A stretch of 64,000 bases of DNA from Puffinus mauretanicus. Its lineage: Eukaryota > Chordata > Aves > Procellariiformes > Procellariidae. The stretch is taken from contig JAJKFH010000611.1 of NCBI GenBank assembly GCA_023333565.1, positions 1,240,001 through 1,304,000 of the forward strand, read 5' to 3'. A model generated the notes under the pieces. That model made no database searches. It was not told the DNA's origin and saw nothing but the letters and a program-made list of their open reading frames with translations. The translations under genes and the position numbers were made by a program. Positions within the stretch are counted from its first letter, which is position 1; each line of letters begins with the position of its first letter. Positions 12,803-25,010 of this stretch are shown here, in pieces.

Positions 12803-14199
12803 AAATATTTGAGTACTGATTTGGATACCGGGAAACAAACAAACAAAAAAATCAAACAAACATTTGCACACTTAAGGAAACCCCCTTTTCTCCACCTTTC
12901 CCAGGTTCATCTTCATCCAAGCACATCTCCTCCCCAGTCCTCCACCCTCACTATCACTGCAAGTTACACCCAGTTCCTTCAGTGAGACATCGGGTAGTGA
13001 TGGGGATGCAATTGGGACACAGGTTTCTCTCTGCTGCTCCCTCCTCCTCACTCTTTTCCTACACTCTGGTGTGGGTCCTCCACAGGCTCCTGTCTCTTTT
13101 GGGGTGTACCTGTTCAGCATGGACTTCTCCATAAGCCACAGTCCCTCCAGGGGGTTGTACGTGCTCCAGGGTGTATGCGCATGTGTGGGTGTGTGTCCTC
13201 CACAAGGTGCACAATCCTTTGGCGGTGGTGGGATACCTGCACCACCATGGAGCACCTCCTCCTCCTCTGACCTTGGTGTTCCCCTGCTGTTTCTCACTCC
13301 TTTTGTTGCCTCATCCTGATTCTGCCCTTCCTTAAATACGTTTCCGTAGAGGCACCACCAGCTTTGCTGATGGGCTCAGCTGCGTACTGCGCTGGGTCCA
13401 TTTTGGAGCTGGCTGAAACCATCTGTGTCCAACACGGGGCAACCCCGGCCTCTTCCCACAGAGGCCACCCCTGCAGTCCCCCACTGCCAGCACCTGGGCA
13501 CCTGCACCCCATACAGTATGTCATTATTCAGATAGAATACTTCATAGTACTCTTCCATTATTTATAATACTCCTGCTTCTGAACTGTTTTTTGTACATCT
13601 CAGGGGAAGCAATTAAAACTAACATGGAAATAGTGAAAAGTGCCGGACATTTTGGAAAACTTCTCCTCTCCTTTTAGAAGCAACAAGCTGCAGTATCACC
13701 AGGGTCTTATTCTGTGTTTGGGAATCTCCTTTCTCCAGCCAGTCGTTTCTGGTCTGAACCACAAAGCTGAATATCCAGTTATAAATAGTACATGACATTT
13801 TTTTCAAAGTAATAGAAAAACATAGATAATATAGGTTTTGCAGCACGTGTTTGCAGCCCACTAGAGGGAATTAGCTCTTGCTTGCACAAACCAGCTCACA
13901 AGCCTGTCTCCTACTCAGCCATTTAGGACTACAGCTAATTTGCACTCGGACTCGGGCGTATTTCTAAGCTCCTGGGCCTGGGTACATGTGTGGCTAAATC
14001 ATGAGCCCACAAAAGACAGGGACCCCTCATCCTCAGGCCCTCACTTCTCCTCCCCTTGTAGGAAAGAAAGAAACCGGAGTGTGCAGACAGCGAAGGAGCC
14101 GGAGTGTCCTCCAGCCAGGTCATCATCTGGCTGATGGGGGCACCAAGACCTTCACAAATAGTGACCTTTGACTCTGGAGCCAATTCGCCTTTGGTCATT
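12803..14199. other. Intergenic DNA, no gene recognised
   Basis: A short CAAA-type simple repeat occurs near 12835-12862. A moderately GC-rich, pyrimidine-biased stretch follows to about 13520, with CCTCC-rich runs and several overlapping frames on both strands, as such composition produces. I recognised no protein or repeat family there. Confidence 0.5.
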
Positions 14200-15540
14200 G
14201 CGTGTTTCACACCTTTACCTCTATATCTACCCAAATGCATAAAGTAGTCCTGATTGGAGCACTTCACAGGATGGAGAATCCACAACTTCTTTGAGTTTGT
14301 TCCAGCGTTAATTGTTCTCATCATTAAATGTGTCTTGCTTCTTTTTATACTTGGCTTCAGCCCCCAGTCATTAGTCCTTGTTGTGCCTTTCCCTGCTAAA
14401 TTAAAGTGCCTTTTGATACCAGTATTTTAGTTCAGTTAAGTTTTTTAAGATAGTGAGAATTTTTTAATTATGCTTTTCTCTGAAATAACCTAAACAGACA
14501 AATCTCTTGCTGCAAGGCATTTTCTTCAGTTTTTGAACTTCATAGTTTTTCAACACTCTCCCTTCTTCCAAGACAGTTTTAAAACCTGGACAGCAGAAAC
14601 AGACGCAGTATTTTATCAGGTGAAATCACTTCCCTTCTTCCACTGCCCTGCTTAACAACCTGAGGATTGCACTATCTCTTTTTGCAGGAGGACCTCTTGG
14701 GATTGCTAACATATCACATTGAGATGCTTGTCTGCTCTGACCTGTGCCTCCAAATCAGACCTGCAGCTTTCAGAGCTAAATTACTGATTTTGAAGATATG
14801 TCCACATTCCTTGCTCCTAAATGCATAACTTTGCATTTGTCTATATTAAAAATGCATTTTGTCTGTAATATTTCACTGCCCTGCCCTTAGTGCTATTTGC
14901 CATTCTGGCAGTTTTGTGCCACGTCTAGATTTGATTAACTACAGTCCTCTATTTGCTTTCAGGTCCTGTTTAGAGTCCTGTCAGATCTAGTAGCCATCTC
15001 TGCAAAATCCTATCAGAAACACTCCACTCAGTGATGATTCCACGTCACAGGCTACTTTGTGAGATCTCTCGGTTCATTCGTAATCCATTTAAAGCAGACC
15101 TCGTTCACACTAGTTATTGCTAATTATTTCTTTATTGGAACCCCAGCCAGTATTTCATCAAATGCCCTGTGAATGAAATTTTATCTACAAATTGAGGTAA
15201 TAATCTCAAATAATGGTGTCAAGGGACCCAGCGGGATAAGATCTCTTTTTTCTCCATAATAACATATCACCTAAAATTACTTTCTCATGCTTTACATCCT
15301 TATATTCCAGTTTTTAACTGACTCCTATATCATCCTTTTTATTATTTTGCCTGCTGCTATGGTCAGCATGGCTGGCCTGCTACCTACTTCCTTTTTTCAA
15401 ACATTGTTAGCCAAGCATTTTCTCAGGATCCCGAAATTTCTCAGACTACATGAAATTCATTAAAAATGCACACCAGTTGGCTGGAATTCTCTTCAGCCTG
15501 CTCTATGCCACTCTTGATGACAAATTAGCCAAGTCTCAAA
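14200..15540 (-). mobile_element. Old CR1/L3-like LINE remnant
   Basis: On the minus strand this holds degraded landmarks of an ancient CR1-clade LINE in order. Near the 3' end is a 'ggatggagaatccacaac' block, near 14815-14860 a 'cctaaatgcataactttgcatttg' type block, and further 5' blocks resembling the reverse-transcriptase-coding part, including the 'ccagtatttcatcaaatgccctg' region and the 'tggtcagcatggctgg' region near 15360. Frames are broken throughout. The boundaries are approximate. Confidence 0.6.
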
Positions 15541-16451
15541 GTTTTGAAAAAAGAGTGAAACAGGATGAACTGACACAGGTCAATTATGGTTATTACTGCG
15601 AGTCATTAATTATACTGTCTGAGGAATGAGTTTGGCAGAACATTTAATTTTTTACTTAATTTTAAACACAAGTGCAATTGTATCTATTTTAGCAGAAAAG
15701 GAAGGAAGGTGTTAAGTGTGCTCAAGTCTAGCAATATGTTCTCCAACAGTACTATGTGATAGCATTTTGCATCGCTCGGGGTGACAAGTATAGCTAGTAG
15801 ACTCCCACATTTTTTCTTAAAGTTAGCTCATGTACCTTGCAGCTCATGTACTTTATAAAGAGATATTTTCTTATAGAGCTAAAATTGCAGAGCTGGCTCT
15901 GGAGCTTGAAAACTCTTAACACACCACTCAATGCCTTTGTGTACCTTTTGCCTCCTTGTGTGAGAAAGGAATTTCTTTAGAAGCATTTCATTTCAGGGCT
16001 GTACAGTAAGTTTCAAGCTATAGTATGATTTCGTACAGTTGTTGCTGTCCACAGGAAAAGAGCTGATAGTTATTAAAATTACAGTCACAGTTAAAACTAA
16101 GTCCACCTCCTGGATACTGCTCATGGCATCTGTACCATGAGCAACTGGACACAACACAGCTTGCTTTTTCACATCTCTGCATTGCTCTCGACTCAAATTC
16201 TTTGATGATTCAAGCTGTCTCTCCTGGCTGCCTGTGGGTGTACTGTCTGGTCCTCAAGGAATTACAATGAATATTCCTCCTGCTTGTTTGCTCATATCCA
16301 CTGCTTTGCAGTCCCAAATGATTTCTGTTGCAGCAAGGATCTGTGTTTCACATTTACTTTATTTTTGTGACATACCATAAGACACTGCAGTCTGCAGTTC
16401 CCTGATCTCCTCTGGCTTTTGAAAGGTTGTATTTGGTCCCTACAGTCTGTA
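15541..16451. other. Intergenic DNA, nothing recognised
   Basis: This is AT-rich DNA between two LINE regions, with only short frames and no clear repeat or RNA gene. Confidence 0.5.
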
Positions 16452-16651
16452 TAGAATCATAGAATCATTAAGGTTGGAAAAGACCTCTAAAATCATCGAG
16501 TCCAACCATCAACCCAACACCACCATGCCTCATCTACACGTCTTTTAAATACTTCCAGGGATGGTGACTCAACCACTTCCCTGGGCAGCCTGTTCCAAGG
16601 CCTGACCACTCTTTCAGTAAAGAAATTTCTCCTAATGTCCAATCTAAACCT
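16452..16651 (-). mobile_element. CR1 LINE 3' end, cut by an assembly gap
   Basis: The lower end carries the CR1 tail ('tagaatcatagaatcattaagg' type on the plus strand). The 'ggttggaaaagacctct' block and the 'cctgggcagcctgttcca' block follow. The sequence runs straight into the N run, so this is the 3' end of a minus-strand CR1 whose inner part is missing or continues at 17221. Confidence 0.9.
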
Positions 16652-16751
16652 NNNNNNNNNNNNNNNNNNNNNNNNNNNNNNNNNNNNNNNNNNNNNNNNN
16701 NNNNNNNNNNNNNNNNNNNNNNNNNNNNNNNNNNNNNNNNNNNNNNNNNNN
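16652..16751. other. Assembly gap, 100 N
   Basis: Exactly 100 N bases, the usual placeholder for a gap of unknown size. CR1 sequence of opposite orientation lies on its two sides, so repeat content is the likely reason that the assembly broke here. Confidence 0.99.
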
Positions 16752-17220
16752 GAAGCTGGCGGCTCACGGCCTAGACAGGTACACTCTTCGCTGGGTAAAA
16801 AACTGGCTGGACGGCCGAGCCCAGAGAGTTGTGGTCAACGGAGTTAAATCCAGTTGGCGGTCGGTCACGAGCGGTGTTCCCCAGGGCTCAGTACTGGGGC
16901 CGGTGTTGTTCAATATCTTTATCGACGATCTGGACGAGGGGATCGAGTGCTCCCTCAGTAAGTTTGCAGATGACACCAAGCTGGGCGGGAGTGTTGATCT
17001 GCTCGAGGGCAGGAAGGCTCTGCAGAGGGACCTGGACAGGCTGGATCGATGGGCTGAGGCCAACTGTATGAGGTTCAACAAGGCCAGGTGCCGGGTCCTG
17101 CACTTCGGCCACAACAACCCCAAGCAACGCTACAGGCTTGGGGAAGAGTGGCTGGAAAGCTGCCCAGAGGAAAAGGACCTGGGGATGCTGGTTGACAGCC
17201 GGCTGAACATGAGCCGGGCA
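16752..17220 (+). mobile_element. Internal CR1 fragment (reverse transcriptase region), no 3' end
   Basis: The plus strand encodes part of the CR1 ORF2 reverse transcriptase. The thumb-side motifs [12 protein letters not shown] and [11 protein letters not shown] are readable in the frame 16831-17439, and the catalytic FADD box is intact. The fragment begins at the gap edge and stops at 17220 inside the element, where it joins a minus-strand CR1. Lack of a CR1 3' end is unusual, because target-primed insertion normally keeps the 3' end and loses the 5' end. Confidence 0.85.
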
Positions 17221-17817
17221 GTGTGCCCAGAACTGAACACAGGATTCCAGGTGCAGCCCACCATGCTGGCAATAGGGCACCATCACCCCTGCTCCTGCTG
17301 GCCACACTATTTCGATACAGGCCAGGATGCTGGCCTTCTACTCCACACACTGCCGCTCATGTTCAGCCGGCTGCCAACCAACACCCCCAGGTCCCTTTCC
17401 ACCAGGCAGCTTTCCAGCCACTCTTCCCCAAGGCTGTAGCGTTGCCTGGGGTTGTTGTGACCCAAGTGCAGGACCCGGCACTTGGCCTTGTTGAACCTCA
17501 TACAGTTGGCCTCGGCCCATGGATCCAGCCTGTCCAGGTCCCTCTGCAGAGCCTTCCTACCCTCCAGCAGATCAACACTCCCGCCCAGCTTGGTGTCGTC
17601 TGCAAACTTACTGAGGGAGCACTCGATCCCCTCGTCCAGATCTTTGATAAAAATACTGAACAGGACCGGCCCCAGTACTGAGCCCTGGGGAACACTGCTC
17701 GTGATCGGCCGCCAGCTGGATTTAACTCCGTTCACCACAACTCTCTGGGCTCGGCCGTCCAGCCAGTTTTTTACCCAGCGAAGAGTGCACCTGTCTAGGC
17801 CGTGAGCTGCCAGTTTC
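17221..17817 (-). mobile_element. CR1 LINE internal part, minus strand
   Basis: The minus-strand frame 17307-17819 encodes CR1 reverse transcriptase with [27 protein letters not shown] and SKFADDTKL motifs. It probably belongs with the 3' end at 16452-16651, the part between being missing in or near the gap. Its coding region is interrupted, so it is a non-autonomous remnant. Confidence 0.85.
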
Positions 17818-18779
17818 ATAGGAACATAGGTTCTGCTCCATAGGAAAGTTTCCCTCTCAGTGAATTCACGCAGGCATGATGAAATAGGGTGAGCTGTCCT
17901 GCCTTTCCGTTCCTACCTTCCTACCGCAGGTGCACCTCAGGAATTGCTGTTTGCTTTGTGGATGCTCCCTCTTCATTCTTGAGGCGCTGTTATGAAAAGC
18001 CTCTGCCCCACTGCCACACCGTTACCATCACTGACAGATCAGGTTCCTTTGAGGCTTGCTGATATGGTGGGTGTATCACACACTGGGAAGCCAGAGTGTT
18101 GTGTTGAAGTTGGTTTTATTTTGATTTTTTTTTTCTTTTCAATTGGCTTGATGAATATATGAAGGGAAATTAAAGAACAGGGCAATAAAAGGGAAGCTAT
18201 TAGAATGCAACACTGAGGAGCTGAAATGATGGCTTTTTCAATCACTCTGAGTCCAGCACAGAGAAGTGTTGTTATAGGGCTTCTCTGTGTCACTGTGTTA
18301 GAAAAGTCATTGTCAGGAAACACCTGGGAGGAAAATCCAGTTAATTTGGTGAGCTTGCTGTGTGTAAAGCTCCTGGGAGTAGCATTCAGCTCATGGAGTC
18401 AATGAACCAAGGTCAGAAAATTCAGCTGCTGGTGTCATTTGAAGTAGCAAAGTTTAATAATGCTTTTTGAAGACATCAGTGTTGCTGGATTTTGTTCAGA
18501 TCCTACAGCTTTTGGTCGCTTCAAAGTGATGATTAAGCTTTTAAAAATGGTGCCTTGCCTGTTGGTGACATATTTTTGCACTGCAACATTTAAGCTTTAC
18601 ATATTTATCAGTCAAAATTTGATTATTAATACAATAAGAATGATATACATTCATTGTTTAAAAGCACCATAAACAGACAACATAGTCTTTTCCCTTAACA
18701 TGTTCATATACTATAAAACACCTGTAAGATTCTATTTAAAACAAAATAATTCACCTCCATGTCTTACAAATCTTCAGTG
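17818..18779. other. Intergenic DNA, nothing recognised
   Basis: AT-rich sequence with short frames only, and a short T-rich run near 18118-18140. No repeat family, exon or RNA gene seen. Confidence 0.5.
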
Positions 18780-21480
18780 AAATGATTTTACTCAGTATCT
18801 CTCTTCATCTTGAATCTTCTGGTAGGCAGAGAGTTGCACTTTGCACCTCTTTGTTCAAGCAAAGGCATTACTGATTTGGACATGTGCATTGACCCCAGAG
18901 GACACACCTGATAAAAAATGTGAAAGGCAGCCGTGGTGGTGATGATCCAAACATCCACTCCCTGTCCAGATTCTTCTGGGTACCAGTTGTTTAGCCACAG
19001 CTTGCAGGACTGAGCAAAAGAGATTTGCACTGCAGCAAGTGCCTCCAAATTCCAGCGTAATTGTACACAGTGCAAACCGACACAGTGCATGCCCAGAGAC
19101 AGCTGGGACCTACTTCATTCATTTTGGAAGAAAGGCTAATAACAGAAACTTGTTGACACCAAGTATTGCCCATCACAGGATTTCGTGTCACCTATGTTTC
19201 AAAAACATCTGATGAAATCGCTAGTGCTTGGAGCTACACCTGCATGAGTTTTCAATCTCCCAACTTTCCCTCAGCTATACATGCACTAGCAGCGTTAACA
19301 TCCCAAACAAGACACATAGGCTTGTTACTGCTCCACAAACGTCAGCCTCAAGGGAGCATTCAACTTCATGGATGCCTATGAATCTTGTCCAGGCTTGTGT
19401 TCCAATCATCTGATATTCTGGGCAAGATATAAAATTGCTGCATCCAAGGCTAAGCTCAAGAACAGTTATGTCCTCAGGGGTAACTGTGGCTGATTTGTAT
19501 CCATGACTTGAGGCACAGACTGCATGCAAAAAAGTCCACCAGCTTTTCATAAGAGAATTTATTAAGTCTGAGTTTTTTTCAAGTCACTGATTAGCTCAGG
19601 GACTCATTTATGACATGGAGAATTTATCACATAAACTTACTCTCTTCTGCCATGAATTTGATGAGGCCTTTCTCCATTGTACACAGTTCTGTTGTTGAAA
19701 TGAATACTTGCTTTGGATCCTCTGTTGCTCTCTCTGCACCTTTTTTTGTCATCTTCTAGAAATATCAAACATTAGATAAATTTTGCAGCCTCTGTATCAT
19801 TTGGTAGTGCTAATGACCTGGTGAAGTCAATGCCTAGTTAACACTGTTCCTTCTTTGGATTAAATTCATTCTGTAGTAACAGAGACAATGATGGTCTCAG
19901 TAGGAGTCACACTTGTAACCCATCCAATGTCGCCAGTGCCCAGGGAATACACAGGGACTCCTTTGGCTCTCTGTGTTGCACAATAATTAATATTTGTCCT
20001 AACAAATTCCTCCAACATCCTTTCCTGAGCACTTTCCAACTCCATTCTTTCTGTTGGTACTTGAAAACATCTTAAATTTCTACTCGGACATCCAGTCATA
20101 ATGTTTCTATGAAGGTGAATCACTTCTAAAACAATTCCTCCTGACATCATTATGTACTTCTTCCTTAACTTTACATACTTTAATAGGTTATCAACAAAAT
20201 CAGAATGGAAATTGGCCACGCAGTTAACGGACTGACAGCATCTGCCTCATTAGCACCGACTGCATTTATCTAGTGCTCTCAATCTTTTCAAACAGCTTCA
20301 ACACTACCTGATATTTTAAAGTCAATGTACTTACAGGTCTTCATGAGTTATCTGGAAATTAATGCGTTAAATCATGGCTGTCGTTGTTTCGTATGATTAC
20401 TAACTCATGCATGTAATTACCACCTAACTTAACTATTTTGAGAGTAAATTCCGTTGTACATCCTGTTCTTTGAATCTCTTCAGCTGATTACTTCTCAATT
20501 GCCTGCTACACTAAGATTCTTCCAAAAGAATGTAGAGATCCAATTTAAAGACACTTGACATCATCAGTTGTCTGTAAAACTACTCAAACCATTTTAAACA
20601 TCTGTTCTTTTGAGTAAATTGTTTTCAACTTTGTCTCTTGCACTGAGTAATCTACACATGTAGATCAACGCAACAACTTTGGGAACATGATAAATATCAC
20701 TACCTTCATGAATTCCATGTTTCGGTCTTTTGGACCTGACCTCCAGCTTAGGACACTTGCATTTCTTCGATCTTTTCTTCATTGGCTTGCTTGTAACGTC
20801 ACAGATGCAAGCAATCTTGCTATGAGGTTGTTCATTGTCAAATGAACAATTTGGACAAATGAACAATTTGGACAAATAAAGATATTTTCCTAATGGATGC
20901 AAATGGCTTTTAGTATGCAATATTTTCTATTTCAGCATATTTAATTTTAGATCATAATTCTCACCATCTTCGAAAATTTTATTTTGATTCTCTTCATATT
21001 TAATATTCACACGGTAACAATTTCTGCAAAAAAAAAGTTTCCACAGTCTCTATTTTGCTAGTAATGATGGCACGGATGATCATCATTGTAGATTTTGCAT
21101 TGATAAATCTGAATATAAGTGATTTACACTAATGCATCAGCTCATGAGTTTTGTCCTTACTTCTTCTGAAGTAACATACATTCTGTCTCATATGCTGCTG
21201 ATCCACTCCTGACAGCTTCACTGACTTCCCAGAAGCCTCTCCTTTCTCAATTGCTATTGCCTTCCTCTTCGGTCAGCTTTTTCATCATAACATACTGCAG
21301 TACTTCTGACGATACTCAGTGTGATGCATTTTACTCTCACTCGAGTTTTCCATGATCTCCAGAAGTGGAATCCAATTGTGGATTCTGGCAGCTCTCCGAA
21401 GGATGCTCTCTCAATTTATGGCCTGAGGGGACACTTCATCGGCATCTGGAACTTCTGAAGTTCATGGCAGAACTTCCAGT
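18780..21480 (-). other. Fragmentary minus-strand coding potential, unidentified
   Basis: Several minus-strand open segments follow one another over 2.7 kb: 20594-20920 (108 codons, with a Cys/Lys-rich part containing CPNC and KKRSKKCKCPK), 19866-20219 (117 codons plus about nine more upstream, with VPVYSLGTGDIGW), 19275-19550 and 18788-19090. Further upstream, 21300-21450 reads as peptide pieces interrupted by stops. The peptides are more balanced in composition than chance frames nearby and have plausible Trp/Cys/Gly use. I recognise no family. This could be exons of a small gene, a decayed pseudogene or coincidence; a decayed gene is my weak preference. Confidence 0.25.
20839..20877. repeat. 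Short tandem repeat, 17-bp unit, 2.3 copies
   Basis: A 17-bp unit at 20839-20855 is repeated exactly at 20856-20872, with a partial third copy. It overlaps the 5' end of the 108-codon minus-strand frame. Confidence 0.9.
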
Positions 21481-24099
21481 GTGCATTATACATATGTCAC
21501 AGTTTTTTGAAAGATGTCCACTCTTTTTTCACACCCACTGATACGTTCTATTGATCAGACACAATTCAAATCTGCTAAAACCTGTTTATTTTATAAGCTG
21601 CATGTAAAATTATTAGTATCATATAAATAGGAATACTAGCAGTGGATTTATGAACAAAACTGGAATCTTGGTTTTAGTGACTCTCTAAGCCATACAAATA
21701 AAGCCTGTCAAAATGAATGTTTGCCCCCTCAGATTACACTAGCTAACACACCAGCTCAAGGAGAAAAATCTTAAGGTATGTTCATAGATATGATGAAAAC
21801 CAGGATGCTTCCCTCATTAGAAAGCATCATAAAATGAGATAGAGAAGTCACTTAGGAGTCAAATCACAGTTGCACGACTTCTGAAGATGAGACTGCATTT
21901 GGCTGCCTCCGCATAAGGCAACGCATTAGGAGACTCCATGACGTTTAAATCATCTTTAGTATCTTCCCTTTGCTATAACTGCCTCATATAGATTCTTGTC
22001 TAAAATAAACATCCTTTCAGATTGCAAAAAAGTAAAACAGTCCTAAATGGCTTTGAAAGGAAAAGGAAGAAATTAATCTCACCAAAACTCTGCAACAAAG
22101 GGAACAAAGCTACTCTTAAGAGAGAGGACTATCACCACAGAGTGCAATGAGAAAAGAGAACAAAGAAATGTTACTTACTGCAGTTCAAATCTAACTTTCT
22201 TCCTTATCCGGGGGGAAGTGAGAAATGGAAGAAAATGTGGAACAGTTGGAAAGGATAAAAATATCAGGCAACGCAACAAAGCAAAACATTCCCCCAGATG
22301 AATAGGTTTCCCTTTGATCAGACAAAAAAAGATTTGAAATGTGTCTGTTTTAAACAGAACAGAAAATGAGAATATGCAATACACAGCTATAATGGATGAG
22401 GCGTGAGATGAAAGGTCTGAGATGAATCTCGATTGGTATGAAGTGCTCCAGGTTTTTTTTTTCCTAATCGTGTACAACTCCTTCACAACTAGCTAACTAC
22501 TTAGCTCCTGAGTGTATCCCATTAAGATTGCATATTGAAAATTGGGCTGCTATTGAAAAAATTAGCAGTAAGTAAAGACTGCTATTTTACTATTGATAGT
22601 GATTTTGGTAGTAATGCCAATAAAAAATGGAATATGCCATTGACCAGAGAACATCAACAATAACCTGTCTTGGTGAAAAAGCTCATGATCTAGCTAGTAC
22701 TTATCAAATCATATATACAAGCTGAAGTATATGTATAGCTGCTGTATTCTCCGTTTCTCTTTAAAAAGCCTCTGCTTAAATATTTTCCCTCACTGTCTGC
22801 ACATGTCCTTCTGACCTCTAAACCAGGCAGCATAGATAGAGGGCACTGGGCAAAAATAGCCTTTGTATTCATCTAAATCATAAAAATAAGATAGCACTAT
22901 TATCAACAACAACCACCACCATGTACAAAAAAGGACAAGTAAATGCTATTAACCCCTCTACGAGGCAAGAAAACGGTCACAGGAATCTTTCTAGGATATT
23001 TTCCTGAATGCTCACTCTTTGTTTACTGCAGCCCCTGTTAATTGATAAATTTTGCATTTGGGTCACCTGCCGTTTCCAGGCAGGCATGTCTCAGTAGTCA
23101 TCTCCCCTGAACAAGCCACCTCCCCAGATCTGTTTGCTTCCTTTCATGCCTCCTCTCTCAAGAGCTAGTTACAGCTCCAGTGTTTTCATTTAGCCACATT
23201 TCTGTACTGACATGTACAGAAGGGGATGCAGCAAATTTGAAGTTTATTTACAAACTACAAGTGACTACATGTGTTAAATTTAGCTGGTTGCACCCAGCAG
23301 AGAGGGCCTTTCCAAAAACAGTCTTCCAGAACAACAAACCAAACTGCAGTAGCTCAGTTCCATGAGCAAAGGAGTAAACAGATTGTTACCCTGATTGAAT
23401 CTATCACCAGTGCTGTAGCTGACAGAACCCCCCAAATTGACACTAAAAAAGGGCAGGGAAGCAGATCATGACTGTATTTTAAGCCAATATCCTACAAAGA
23501 AGGAAAAACCTGAAAACTGCTGGAATCCCGATCTAGAAGGAAATTGCATGCATCAGCTTAGTTCACCTGGCCAGTTACTAGCTCAGGGAAACACTGAAAC
23601 CAGCCAAAGCAAAAAGCAAAACAGCACAAGGCCAAAGCAGAGTGCCATGACAGAAGCTATATTGCTGTTCCACTTCTCTGTCTCCAAACTTAACAACTAA
23701 TTTTGTAATTTCTGTATTTTAGTAGAATTTTAATTTCACCTGTAAAGTCATCTAGAGCTAAAGGAGACTTCATGAATGTTGGCAAATCCCCAGCACTCAT
23801 TCCCTGAGCCGTGCTGATGCTAGAAGACGACTTTTCACAGTTGCAGTGCAAAGCGTTCAGACACCAGGTTGGGAATCCTCCCCCTTCTCCTCATTCCCAG
23901 AGGCTGCCACTCCAGGTTTAAACTTGTTTTAGAAATGCTGGCAACGCTGGTTCGCAGTGAGAATCCATTTAAGCTTAGTGTTTTTTCTCCTACAGTAGCC
24001 ATTTGCAGATCCCTTGGGAAGAGCAAGAACAGAGAAAATTCATATAGTATTTCCCCTAATACTCTCCCAGCCTGACTATTTTTAGTTCACAGAACCTTC
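21481..24099. other. Intergenic DNA, nothing recognised
   Basis: AT-rich DNA with only short frames. The longest minus-strand frame (22175-22486) has low-complexity features of chance translation. No repeat family is clear. Confidence 0.5.
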
Positions 24100-25010
24100 T
24101 GCCCCTGTTGTAGTTTGTTTAGTGTCCCAATGGATCTCTCTTTCATGCGCTTTTCCAGTCTTGCTTGAATTCTTGGTAAACTTCTTGTATCACAGCATCC
24201 TTCGGCAAAGCGGTCTGCTACTCACCTCCTTGAAGAACCACCTCCTTTTGTTTGATATCCTGCCTCAGTATTATTTCACTTCATTTTAATTTTATAGCCC
24301 CTAGTTCTTCTGCAGTAAGAGACAATCAACAGACAATCCCTACCCACCTTTCCACGTTACTCCTGTTTTGGTGGCTCTCTAGCAATCCCTTTAAGCCATC
24401 TCTTTTCCAGGCTGAAGAGCCCTAGCCTTCGCAGTTATTCCTCACGTAGAAGTTAATTTATACCTTTGATCGTCCTTGTTGCCCTGCTGTGAATCTTCTC
24501 TAGATCTAATCTACCTTTTCTAAGACAAGGGGACAGTACTGCACAGTATGCTTATACAGTGACCCTGTATTTTCTGCTTTGCTGTCAGTTCTTTTCCTAA
24601 ACGTTACTGATATTTTATTTTCTTCTTTTGACTGCTGCTGAGCACCAACCTGATGTTTTCAGAGAGCCATCTATCAAACTCTCAGAGGTCTCTTCGGAGT
24701 CGTAGAGGTCAATTCTGAGGCCATTACCGCAAATGTGAAATTAGAACTGTTTTGTTTCCCCATGTGTACCACTTTACATTTACCTATACTGAGTTTCACC
24801 TGCCATTTCATTGCCAAGTTTCATAAAGACTTTTGAGATTATTGACGACTGGCCATTGCCTTTACTATTTTGAATAACTTTATCTCATCAGTAAACTTTG
24901 TAGCTCAATGTTCAAACTTTCAAGGCCACCCACGAATATGGTGAACAGACGAGGATCCAGCACAGACCCCTGCAAAACTTCACCGGTAACCTGGGTCCAT
25001 TATAAGGATC
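24100..25010 (-). mobile_element. Old, diverged CR1 LINE
   Basis: Degraded CR1 landmarks occur in order on the minus strand: a 'ttccaggctgaagagccc' block near 24406, a 'ggacagtactgcacagtatgc' block near 24532, a 'taccactttacatttacctat' block near 24766, and near 24955 'ccagcacagacccctgcaaaac', which corresponds to the GPVL region of the reverse transcriptase. All frames are broken. Confidence 0.7.

Larger units (their letters stand above)
16752..17817. repeat. Imperfect inverted repeat made of two CR1 copies
   Basis: The left arm 16752-17220 pairs with the right arm 17351-17817 around a loop of about 130 bp. The arms are about 465 bp and differ at roughly 5 percent of positions by eye, so they are separate CR1 copies and not an exact duplicate. 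The left arm touches the N gap. Confidence 0.85.

Noticed and set aside
16831..17819. Reverse-transcriptase-like ORFs as host genes
   Set aside because: They match CR1 ORF2 fragments with truncations; they are mobile-element remnants.
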